Assembly (NCBI GenBank): GCA_013289825.1
Contig: JABCZF010000017.1
Coordinates: 36,658 to 100,657, forward strand
Length of the DNA stretch: 64,000 bases
Source of the DNA: Acidobacteriota bacterium
GTDB taxonomy: Bacteria > Acidobacteriota > Terriglobia > Acidiferrales > UBA7541
Reading direction: 5' to 3'
In this document: piece by piece, positions 52,709 to 60,667 of the stretch
How the letters are laid out: every line of letters starts with the position of its first letter
Position numbering within the stretch: the stretch's first letter is position 1
The notes under the pieces: generated by a model
Told to the model about the DNA's origin: nothing
Seen by the model: the letters and a program-made list of their open reading frames with translations, nothing else
Database searches by the model: none
Position numbers and translations under genes: made by a program

Positions 52709-55417
52709 GTGCGTCGGCCAATTTTCCTAATCCAATCAAGTGCGGTGGCTGCTGCGCTCGCCGTCGCGGGGTGCGCAGGATTGATCTCATCCAATAACTC
52801 GAACGGCGGAACGAAGACGATCGAGCCGACGATTGTGGCTCAGCCGGCGAGTCTGACGGTGACCGCGGGGCAAACGGCCACGTTCAGCGTGACGGCGGCG
52901 GGAACCGCGCCATTCAGCTATCAGTGGTTGAAAAACAGCGCAAACATTAGTGGTGCGACAGCGGCTAGCTATACGACACCTGCCACCATTGTCGGTGATG
53001 GCGGAGCGAAATTTGATGTGGTGGTGAGCAACTCGGCCGGGAGTGCCACGAGCGCGATGGCAACACTGACGGTCGATGCGGGTCCGGTGGCGCCGACGAT
53101 CACGGCTCAGCCAGCAAGTCAATCCGTGACCCTCGGACAAACGGCGACGTTTAGCGTGACGGCGACGGGGACCGCGCCGCTCACCTACCAGTGGCAGAAG
53201 AATGGCGGGAACATCAGTGGCGCGATGGCGGCGAGTTACACGACACTTGCGACGGTTGCTGGCGATAGCGGAGCGAAATTCGATGTGGTGGTCAGTAACA
53301 CGGTAGGAAGTCAGACGAGTACGATGGCCACCCTGACGGTGAACGCGGCTCCGGTGGGGCCAACAATCACGATGCAGCCGGCGAATCAGACGGTGACTCT
53401 GGGACAGACAGCGACGTTCAGCGTGACGGCGACGGGGACCGCGCCGCTCACCTACCAGTGGCAGAAGAACGGCGGGAACATCAGTGGCGCGACGGCGGCG
53501 GGTTACGCGACACCCGCGACGGTTGCTGGCGATAGCGGAGCGAACTTCGATGTGGTGGTCAGCAACATGGTAGGGAGCCAGACGAGCACGATGGCCACCT
53601 TGACGGTGAACGTGGCTCCCGTGGGGCCAACCATTACGGCTCAGCCGGCGAATCAGACGGTGACGGTGGGACAGACAGCGACATTCAGCGTGACGGCGAC
53701 GGGGACCGCGCCGCTCGCCTACCAGTGGCAGAAGAACGGCGGGAACATCAGTGGCGCGACGGCCGCGAGTTACACGACACCCGGGACTGTTGCTGGCGAT
53801 AGCGGAGCGAACTTCGATGCGGTGGTCAGCAATATGGTAGGGAACCAGACGAGCACGATGGCCACCTTGACAGTGAATGCGGTCACTGTTTCCACGATCG
53901 ATGTCCTCACCTATCACTACGACAATTTGCGCACCGGACAAAATCTGAACGAGACGATTCTCACTCCGGCCAATGTGAACTCGACGAAATTCGGCAAGCT
54001 CGGCGCGTTCACCGTGGATGGACTAGTGGACGCGCAGCCGTTGTACCTTTCGGCGGTGGCGATTCCGAGCGTGGGAACGAAAAATGTCTTGTATGTGGCG
54101 ACCGAGCACGGCAGCGTGTATGCGTTTGACGCGGACTCGGTCAACGGAAATACCAGCGCGTTTCTGTGGAAGGCTTCTGTGCTCGGCAGCGGCGAGACCT
54201 CCAGCGACGACCGTGGATGCGGGCAGGTCACGCCGGAGATTGGAGTGACGGCTACGCCGGTGATTGATCGCACACGAGGGGCCCATGGAGCCATCTATGT
54301 GGTGGCGATGTCGAAAGACGCCAGTGGAAATTATTTCCATCGCCTGCACGCTTTGGATTTGACCACGGGAGCGGAGCTCTTCGGCGGGCCAATGCTCGTC
54401 GTAGCTACCTATCCGGGTACTGGCGACAGCAGTTTGAATGGCAGCGTGGTTTTTGAAGCGAAACAGTACAAGGAACGGCCCGGGCTTTTGCAAATCGGCG
54501 GAACGATTTACACGACCTGGTCTTCGCACTGCGACGCGCGTCCGTATACTTCCTGGGTGATGTCCTATGACGCAAACACGCTGGCGCAGACGAGTGTGCT
54601 AAACCTCGTGCCGAACGGGAGCGAAGGCGGGATTTGGATGGCGGGGACGGCTCCTGGCGCGGATGCGTCCGGCAACATCTATTTTATGGTAGGGAACGGG
54701 GACTTCGATACGACACTGAATGCAAGCGGTTTTCCAGCGAATGCGAATTGCGGACAATGCTACGTGCGGCTGTCTTCCAGCCCACCCATCACACTGCTCG
54801 ATTACTTCACGCCATCGAACACCGTCTCGGAATCGAGTGGCGACGTGGACTTTGGTTCGGGCGGGCCGCTTCTTTTGCCTGACCTGGTCGACGGCAATGG
54901 GACCACGCGCCATCTCGCGGTCGGCTCGGGCAAGGACGCCATCATTTACGTTGTGGACCGCGACAACATGGGAAAGTTCAACAGCGGTGCGGACAATATC
55001 TATCAGCAGATCAGCGGGCAGATTGGCGGGGTGTGGTCGAAGCCCAGCTACTTCAATAACACGGTCTACTACGGCGCGGTTGGCGACCAGCTGAAGGCCT
55101 TTCCGATCACCAGTGCAAAACTCTCGGCAACACCCGCGACGCAAAGCCCCAACAGTTTCGCTTATCCGGGAACAACGCCCAGTATTTCGGCGAACGGCAC
55201 GTCGAACGGGATTGTTTGGGCGGTGGAGAACAGTTCGACGGGCGTGCTGCACGCTTACAACGCGGCAAATTTGACGAGCGAGCTTTACAATTCGAATCAG
55301 GCGGCAAATAATCGCGACCATTTCAGCGACAACAAGTACGTCACGCCGATGGTGGCAAATGGCAAGGTTTACGTCGGCACGCCGAATAGCGTCGTGGTTT
55401 TTGGTCTGCTGCCGTGA
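52709..55417 (+). CDS. Lipoprotein with four Ig-like repeats and a beta-propeller-like C-terminal half
   Basis: 902 residues from GTG 52709 (GGGGG upstream), starting a lipoprotein signal 'IQSSAVAAALAVAGC' (lipobox VAGC). Residues ~33-390 are four tandem immunoglobulin-like domains of about 89 residues ('PTITAQPAxQxVTxGQTATFSVTATGTAPLxYQW' units), the last three nearly identical at DNA level. The C-terminal ~500 residues ('YLSAVAIPSVGTKNVLYVATEHGSVYAFDAD', 'GGIWMAGTAPGADASGNIYFMVGNGDFD') have PQQ/WD-like blade patterns. Exported surface protein, likely binding or adhesion; ligand unknown. Followed by a long perfect hairpin. Confidence 0.9.
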   Translation: MRRPIFLIQSSAVAAALAVAGCAGLISSNNSNGGTKTIEPTIVAQPASLTVTAGQTATFSVTAAGTAPFSYQWLKNSANISGATAASYTTPATIVGDGGAKFDVVVSNSAGSATSAMATLTVDAGPVAPTITAQPASQSVTLGQTATFSVTATGTAPLTYQWQKNGGNISGAMAASYTTLATVAGDSGAKFDVVVSNTVGSQTSTMATLTVNAAPVGPTITMQPANQTVTLGQTATFSVTATGTAPLTYQWQKNGGNISGATAAGYATPATVAGDSGANFDVVVSNMVGSQTSTMATLTVNVAPVGPTITAQPANQTVTVGQTATFSVTATGTAPLAYQWQKNGGNISGATAASYTTPGTVAGDSGANFDAVVSNMVGNQTSTMATLTVNAVTVSTIDVLTYHYDNLRTGQNLNETILTPANVNSTKFGKLGAFTVDGLVDAQPLYLSAVAIPSVGTKNVLYVATEHGSVYAFDADSVNGNTSAFLWKASVLGSGETSSDDRGCGQVTPEIGVTATPVIDRTRGAHGAIYVVAMSKDASGNYFHRLHALDLTTGAELFGGPMLVVATYPGTGDSSLNGSVVFEAKQYKERPGLLQIGGTIYTTWSSHCDARPYTSWVMSYDANTLAQTSVLNLVPNGSEGGIWMAGTAPGADASGNIYFMVGNGDFDTTLNASGFPANANCGQCYVRLSSSPPITLLDYFTPSNTVSESSGDVDFGSGGPLLLPDLVDGNGTTRHLAVGSGKDAIIYVVDRDNMGKFNSGADNIYQQISGQIGGVWSKPSYFNNTVYYGAVGDQLKAFPITSAKLSATPATQSPNSFAYPGTTPSISANGTSNGIVWAVENSSTGVLHAYNAANLTSELYNSNQAANNRDHFSDNKYVTPMVANGKVYVGTPNSVVVFGLLP
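53084..53884 (+). repeat. Three 267-base tandem repeats inside the Ig lipoprotein
   Basis: Equivalent positions recur at 53084, 53351 and 53618, exactly 267 bases apart, so the reading frame is kept whatever the copy number. The units differ at only scattered positions; the preceding unit (52830-53083) is more divergent. Such arrays change copy number by recombination. Confidence 0.85.
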
Positions 55418-55438
55418 GTACCGCCGAGCCAGAAAAAA

Positions 55439-55470
55439 GAGGGTGACCGGCATTCTTGCCGGTCACCCTC
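55439..55470 (-). terminator. Perfect 14-base-stem hairpin terminator
   Basis: Arms 55439-55452 and 55457-55470 are exact reverse complements around a TTCT loop. Read on the minus strand, the stem is followed by a six-T run, a classical rho-independent terminator for the DUF4136 gene; it may also limit read-through of the Ig lipoprotein gene from the other side. Confidence 0.88.
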
Positions 55471-55498
55471 CAATCTCCGGAAGCCAACAAAAAGCGCG

Positions 55499-56179
55499 CT
55501 ATTTCTTGCCAGGCTTCAGATCTTTGAGCAAATGATGAACGAGGTCGTTGATATCGCTCTGGGTGAGCGAGAAGGCATCGCGGCGCACCGGTTTTTCGCC
55601 AACGGCGCGATAGGCCAAATGCTTGGCTGATTGCTGGACCCAATCGAAGACGATGGTTCCTTCGCGGAAATGAATGTTTTCGTAGCCTAGGTACGCCGGG
55701 CCATAACCCCATGATTCCCAGCAGCGAAACGGCCCGCAAACCAGTCCCGGATACGCGCCGGGGTAGCCCACGGGCGCAGTCGCATTGTGCCGATTCACAG
55801 CAAATTTATAGTCCACCAAAAATTCCGCGGCGGCGGGATCGCTAACTTGCTTGAAACCCTTCGATGTGAGGGTCTGTTCGATGGCGGTCTTCACGCGCCC
55901 GCGAACGATTTCGTCGTTGGCATCGGGGTCGCGCCTCGCGGGCTGAGCACGTTGATCACGCCGGATGTCGTCGCGCGAAATAACGGGGCGGCTGTCGCCC
56001 GGGCGAGTCGCTTCTTCCACGGCGGGCCGCCACGCCCACGTGGCGTTTCTCGCGATGCGCACGTCCCGGTCGCGGGTTACTTGAACATATTCATCGCATC
56101 CGACGACGAAAATCAAAGAAAGAAAAGCGCCAGCGGTCAAAAGCCGCTTGGGTGTGCTACCTGAATGCAAATTCCGCAT
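55499..56179 (-). CDS. DUF4136-domain lipoprotein
   Basis: 226 residues from ATG 56179 (GGAGG eight bases upstream). Lipobox-type signal 'FLSLIFVVGC'. 'RDVRIARNATWAWRPA' and 'IEQTLTSKGFKQVSDPAAAEFLVDYKFAVNR' match DUF4136 (a beta-rich outer-membrane lipoprotein domain often met in Bacteroidota, Proteobacteria and Acidobacteriota); 'FREGTIVFDWVQQSAKHLAYRAVGE' is its typical last strands. Function unknown. Ends at a strong terminator. Confidence 0.85.
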   Translation of the reverse strand: MRNLHSGSTPKRLLTAGAFLSLIFVVGCDEYVQVTRDRDVRIARNATWAWRPAVEEATRPGDSRPVISRDDIRRDQRAQPARRDPDANDEIVRGRVKTAIEQTLTSKGFKQVSDPAAAEFLVDYKFAVNRHNATAPVGYPGAYPGLVCGPFRCWESWGYGPAYLGYENIHFREGTIVFDWVQQSAKHLAYRAVGEKPVRRDAFSLTQSDINDLVHHLLKDLKPGKK

Positions 56180-56298
56180 TGGACTAGCCTCCAAAGGCAT
56201 ATCTATCCTCTGCCTTGTTGAACCCCGCACGCATTGGATAGTTGCGGCGGGAAAAAGGGTTGCGCGTTGGCCTGTTTTCCCGATCGAAAGCCAATCCC

Positions 56299-56646
56299 TC
56301 AAGTCTTCCGATTTTCCCAATCCTTGGGGGGAAAGACGACAGGCCAGAATTTCGGCGATGCGAGCTCAAACTCGAAGGCTACGGCGAAGTAATCCGGGCT
56401 CGGTTGATCGATGCGGACCACATGGCCGCTTTCCTCCATCCCGGTTTGCGGGTTCACCAGAATGATTGGCTGGCCGGCGAGGAGATCCATTTTTAATTTG
56501 ATCAGGCCGCCATGTGCGTTAACGACGAGCGTGTGTGTGTGTTCCTGGACCTGGACGCGGTCCCGCGTCTCGGCGACAACCGTGATGGGTATCTGCAGCA
56601 TCACACGCGCACTGCGACGGCGATTGCTGGGATCGGCAGCGGGCAC
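56299..56646 (-). CDS. PilZ-domain protein
   Basis: 115 residues from GTG 56646. 'SNRRRSARVMLQIPITVVAE' supplies the RxxxR (here RRRSAR) cyclic-di-GMP-binding motif and 'VVNAHGGLIKLK' the NxxGG-like second motif. A stand-alone PilZ of about 110 residues, common in Acidobacteriota; target unknown. The second motif is N-A-H-G-G rather than the classical DxSxxG, so ligand binding is likely but not certain. Confidence 0.82.
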   Translation of the reverse strand: MPAADPSNRRRSARVMLQIPITVVAETRDRVQVQEHTHTLVVNAHGGLIKLKMDLLAGQPIILVNPQTGMEESGHVVRIDQPSPDYFAVAFEFELASPKFWPVVFPPKDWENRKT

Positions 56647-56920
56647 AAGACTCTCCGTTAAGGGGCTCCGTTCGCTGCGAGTCCTTGGAAGAAAATCAGG
56701 CTATGGCGCCTGCAGTCTCCGAAGACACCTGTACGGCGGCAGCGCGGTCGGGCCGGCGCACTTGGCACGAGAAGAGCAGCCACTCGATGCCTGTTTATTA
56801 GTCTACCGAAGGCAAGTGCGGCTAACCTGCCCGGAGTGACTCTTGACGTGCATTGGTAAATGGCTTCTCCGGGCGGACGGTTCGTGGAGGCATGGGTGTG
56901 TTCAGGGAAGCGTCGTGGGA

Positions 56921-57529
56921 TTAGGGAAGCATCATCGATTGAAGGCGGGATTTCACGTCCGGCCATTCCGAATCGAGGATGCTGAAGTAAACGGTGTGCC
57001 GGATGCGGCCGCTGGCGGTGATCATGTGATTGCGGAAGGTGCCTTCCTCGCGCGCGCCGGTGCGCAGGATCGCGGCACGCGAACGTTCGTTTAGGGAATC
57101 GGTTTTTAATTCCACGCGAATGCAGCCTAGCGTTTCAAACGCATGCCGCAGCAAAAGATACTTTGCTTCTGTGTTCGCGGCGGTGCGTTGCCACGCCGGC
57201 GCGACCCAAGTCCAGCCAATCTCCACGCGATGATGGATGCGATCGATGTTGCCGTAGCGTGTGCTGCCAATAGCGCGATTGCTGGGTTTTTCGACGAGGG
57301 CGAAGGGCAAGGAAACGCCGCGCGCCTGCTCATCTAGTGCGGTATCAATGTAAGCGAACATCTCGTCTGGCGTGCGCACAGGAACGGGAATCCAGCGCCA
57401 CAGCTGCTCATCGAGCCCGAAGGAGGTGAGATCGGCGTGATGCGCCTGCGAGAGCGGTTCGAGGCGCACGTGGCGGCCTTCGAGGGTCACCGAAGCGACC
57501 ATCATTTCTGCGCCTAGTTGTGGGTTCAT
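56921..57529 (-). CDS. GNAT-family N-acetyltransferase (RimJ/RimL-like)
   Basis: 202 residues from ATG 57529; alternatives at 57505 and 57502 also give a complete domain. 'VTLEGRHVRLEPLSQAHHADL' and 'IGSTRYGNIDRIHHRVEIGWTWVAPAWQRTAANTEAKYLLLRHAFETLGCIRVELKTDSLNERSRAAILRTGAREEGTFRNHM' are the RimJ/RimL-like GNAT motifs B and A. Transfers an acetyl group from acetyl-CoA to an amine; substrate unknown. Confidence 0.9.
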   Translation of the reverse strand: MNPQLGAEMMVASVTLEGRHVRLEPLSQAHHADLTSFGLDEQLWRWIPVPVRTPDEMFAYIDTALDEQARGVSLPFALVEKPSNRAIGSTRYGNIDRIHHRVEIGWTWVAPAWQRTAANTEAKYLLLRHAFETLGCIRVELKTDSLNERSRAAILRTGAREEGTFRNHMITASGRIRHTVYFSILDSEWPDVKSRLQSMMLP

Positions 57530-57731
57530 GCTATGGGCATGGTACCGCCGCACCGGCTGGTTCGAGGAGCACCAATTTGGCCAGGGGCTTTCGGTTGGGG
57601 GCCGCATGCGGGTAAACCAAAACAAGCGTGGCAGCGTCTTATTATTCGGACATGTGCGGGAACTTTCTGCCTGAAATGAATGAACTAGTGATTAGAAGCT
57701 GCCGGCCGTTGGTGGTTGAGCTCGGAAAATC

Positions 57732-58931
57732 ATGAAGAACTCTTCTCGTCGTCTTGGATCACTGTCTTCAACAAATCCTTCAAGCGCGGAACCCCGCCCG
57801 ATTCGCCTGCACTTGGGCTTAGCTGCACTTTTATCCTTGATGCTTACGCTTGTGGTCCAGGATTTTCGCGCGCAGGAGAAGCCCCCGGAATCGCCACAAG
57901 CGCAATCGCAGCCAGAACTAAAGCGACCGCAGGTGGGCCAGCCAAAGATAGCCGTCGAAGTCAAAACCGTCAGCGTGCTGGCCACGGTGCGGGACAAGCA
58001 CGGAAAAATTATCCCGAACCTGACCAAAGACGATTTTCAGTTGGATGAAGACGGGCGTCCGCAAACCGTCAACTATTTCGCGCACGAGAGCGACTTGCCA
58101 TTGCGGCTCGGCCTACTAGTGGATACCAGTCTGAGCCAGAGGCGCTTGATCGATCAGGAACGGAGTGCGAGCTACAGCTTTCTCGATCACCTGCTTCGTC
58201 AAGACAAGGATTTGGCATTTGTGATTCATTTCGACAGGGAAGTGGAGTTGCTGCAGGAGTTCACGCCGTCGCGCCCCAAACTACAAGCCTCGCTCCAGGC
58301 TCTCGAAACGCCGCAATCCGACAACAACGGGGGTGGAGGTAGAAGCAGCGGAGGCGGGGGTGGAAATGGTGGTGGAGGGGGAGGAGGACGTGGCCGAGGT
58401 TCACACGGCGGAGGCACGCTGCTCTACGACGCGGTTTTCTTGGCGTCCGACGAACTCATGAGCAAGCAGCAGGGCCGCAAGGCGCTGATTATCCTTTCGG
58501 ATGGCGTGGATCACGGCAGCAAGGAGACTTTGGCGGAGGCCATCGCCACCGCACAGCGCGCCGACACCATCATCTATTCCATTTTGTTTGCCGAGGACGA
58601 AGGAAACAGCCGCCCCGGCGGGTTCGGGATGGGGCAGCACGGCGGAATGCACGGCGGCGGCGGCAGATTCCCACCACAAGAGCAGCGTCCCGACGGCAAG
58701 AAAATCCTCGAGCAACTTTCCAAGGAAACAGGCGGGCGCATGTTCAAAGTCTCCAAAAAGGAGACGGTTGACGCAATCTACGCCGAGATCGAAGAAGATT
58801 TGCGCAACCAGTACAGCCTCGCGTACACCCCAGACCAGGGCAACACGGTCGGCTATCACAAGATTCATCTCGTCGCCAAACCGAAAGACCTCGTCGTTCA
58901 AGCCCGCGACGGCTATTATTTCGGCCAGTAG
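57732..58931 (+). CDS. VWFA-related acidobacterial-domain protein, exported
   Basis: 399 residues. Hydrophobic export segment at ~25-45. 'VSVLATVRDKHGKIIPNLTKDDFQLDEDGRPQTVNYF' is the conserved entry of the VWFA-related acidobacterial domain. MIDAS motif D131-T-S133-L-S135 ('LLVDTSLSQRR'). An inserted Gly-run (residues ~200-228, GGGGGxGG) interrupts the fold before 'TLLYDAVFLASDELMSKQQGRKALIILSDGVDHGS'. Ends in 'KIHLVAKPKDLVVQARDGYYFGQ'. A surface or periplasmic metal-dependent binding protein. Confidence 0.9.
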   Translation: MKNSSRRLGSLSSTNPSSAEPRPIRLHLGLAALLSLMLTLVVQDFRAQEKPPESPQAQSQPELKRPQVGQPKIAVEVKTVSVLATVRDKHGKIIPNLTKDDFQLDEDGRPQTVNYFAHESDLPLRLGLLVDTSLSQRRLIDQERSASYSFLDHLLRQDKDLAFVIHFDREVELLQEFTPSRPKLQASLQALETPQSDNNGGGGRSSGGGGGNGGGGGGGRGRGSHGGGTLLYDAVFLASDELMSKQQGRKALIILSDGVDHGSKETLAEAIATAQRADTIIYSILFAEDEGNSRPGGFGMGQHGGMHGGGGRFPPQEQRPDGKKILEQLSKETGGRMFKVSKKETVDAIYAEIEEDLRNQYSLAYTPDQGNTVGYHKIHLVAKPKDLVVQARDGYYFGQ

Positions 58932-59235
58932 CCGAGCGCCGCCGCCATCCCTGTTTCCGGGATCTTACTCTGAAAATCAATTTGCCTGCTTTTCGGGCAA
59001 TCAGATGTTGCCACCTGGAGGCCCGGTGTTCCGACACCCATGATAGGTCTTTCTCCAGAGGGCAAAAGCTCTCCCTGCGCGATCCTCCTTTTGGTGCCGC
59101 AGCCTGATGGGTTGCGCCGTGGCTGCCGTCAGCGGACTGGTCCAGTGAGCGAGTGCTCATGCACCAATAGCGAATCGACGCGTCCGCGGAGGTTGACCAT
59201 TGCCACCGTCAAATCGGGCCGCCAAGATACGCTGG
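58932..59235. other. Intergenic region, no element recognised
   Basis: About 300 bases; short stems only (for example GGTGT/ACACC near 59022-59035) without T-run. No open frame of coding character. Confidence 0.4.
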
Positions 59236-60456
59236 ATGGACTCTCCAGCCAACCCGATCCCTTCCGGAACGGGCGTATCGGCATCTCTCACGACGCCGCC
59301 AGCACCTCAACGCAAAAGCGAAGCGATCGCTTTTCTCCTATCTTTCTTCTTCCCTGGCGCAGGTGCGTACTATTGCGGGAAAAAACGTGCTGGGCTTTGG
59401 ACCTTTGGGCTGACCGTACTTTCCGTGCTGATTCTCTATCTGCTCGCCCGGCCCAAGCCACAGGGGACTCTGTTGTTGGTTACCGGGCCCCTCTTCCGAG
59501 TCTCCTTGGTCCTTTGCGCCTTCGCCATTTGGGATGCCCTGGCGACGGCGCGCGCGGTAAACGCGGGCCGCGGCAACGTGGACCGCTTCAATCCCCGGCT
59601 TGCCGCGATGCTCAATCTGGCCACTCGCGGATTTGGATACTTCTATCTGCGGGAACGCCGCCTGGGTCTGGCGGCTTTTCTCTATTCCTGCCTCTTCGCC
59701 ATGGCCGCCACCCACTGGAACAGCATTCTGTTTACGCTACTACTGGAAGGCTCTACCATTTACTTCGCCGTTCACTCCTACTGGCTGGCCCGCAAGAAGA
59801 ACCCGGCGGTGCCACGTTCTTGGGCCATTCACGCGCGCACCGTAAACGCCTGGGATTATGCCTGCTACGGCTACACCGTGCTGCTAGCAATGATGTGCGT
59901 GATTTCCTTGGCAGTCGGATTCCAAATTGAAAATTTCCACCTCGATCAAAGCACGGCCGTCTACGAAGTTGCCGACCGCACCACCACCTATGTCAATCCC
60001 CGCGAAGGTGTAAAGCTACGCATCCTTGGCGCCTGGGAAAAAGGGGAAATTAATGCCACCACGTTCGTGCAAATGAAATCTTCCGATCCCTGGATGGTCC
60101 TGATTTTCGGAGCGGTTCCGAACCTCCCGCTGATCACCACGGCCGATCGTCTTGGCAACGAAATGGAAAAGGAGTTGGCACGCGAAGGCGGCTCGAAGGC
60201 AAGTGACAATCAGTGGATCGTGAAAGGGGAACCCTTGAGGAAAATGGAGTTTTGCGTGCCCGCTCCAACTATGGTGGGGATGCTGGAAACCGGTGACGCA
60301 TGCGGGCATGCTACCCACAGCACTCTTTGGCTTTGGCGGAAGAAGGACAGATGGTACACGCTGATTTGGATTACGATGGCAACGAACGATCCTAGGAGCA
60401 TAAGGGGCCGGGCCAATCTCCTTCAGTACCTGCCGGCAGCCGCCTCCGTGCAGTAG
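59236..60456 (+). CDS. Multi-pass membrane protein with periplasmic/soluble C-terminal domain
   Basis: About 406 residues from ATG 59236. Begins with a Pro/Ser-rich cytosolic tail, then 'AIAFLLSFFFPGAGAYYCGKKRAGLWTFGLTVLSVLILYLLA' resembling the TM2/short-loop membrane domains, further hydrophobic segments, and a ~200-residue tail ('VYEVADRTTTYVNPREGVKLRILGAWEKGEINATT') of strand type with a late 'CGHATHS' motif. No family recognised with confidence; the repeated TM2-like segments suggest a membrane scaffold. Confidence 0.6.
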   Translation: MDSPANPIPSGTGVSASLTTPPAPQRKSEAIAFLLSFFFPGAGAYYCGKKRAGLWTFGLTVLSVLILYLLARPKPQGTLLLVTGPLFRVSLVLCAFAIWDALATARAVNAGRGNVDRFNPRLAAMLNLATRGFGYFYLRERRLGLAAFLYSCLFAMAATHWNSILFTLLLEGSTIYFAVHSYWLARKKNPAVPRSWAIHARTVNAWDYACYGYTVLLAMMCVISLAVGFQIENFHLDQSTAVYEVADRTTTYVNPREGVKLRILGAWEKGEINATTFVQMKSSDPWMVLIFGAVPNLPLITTADRLGNEMEKELAREGGSKASDNQWIVKGEPLRKMEFCVPAPTMVGMLETGDACGHATHSTLWLWRKKDRWYTLIWITMATNDPRSIRGRANLLQYLPAAASVQ

Positions 60457-60667
60457 CCGCCGCGCCAATCACCGAGAGCCACTTTTTGCCTGACAGCAAT
60501 TACACCATTCACATTCGATACCAGAGCTGGCTCAGAAAAGAAGAGGTCGAAACTCAACTTAGTTAGGAGCCTGCCAGCAATCTGCTGGGATAAGGTTGGC
60601 TGCGCGGCAGTGAAAAATCGCTCCGTGCCTGACCGTCGTACATCCGGTCTTCGACCTCCGCTGGATC

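Noticed and set aside
53084..53884. CRISPR-like array
   Set aside because: The repeats are 267 bases, directly adjacent and coding; there are no spacers.
52787..53941. 384-codon minus-strand frame with repeats
   Set aside because: The repeats are just the Ig-domain repeats of the plus-strand lipoprotein read backwards.
59022..59035. Small hairpin GGTGT/ACACC as terminator of the VWFA gene
   Set aside because: The stem is only five bases and no T-run follows.
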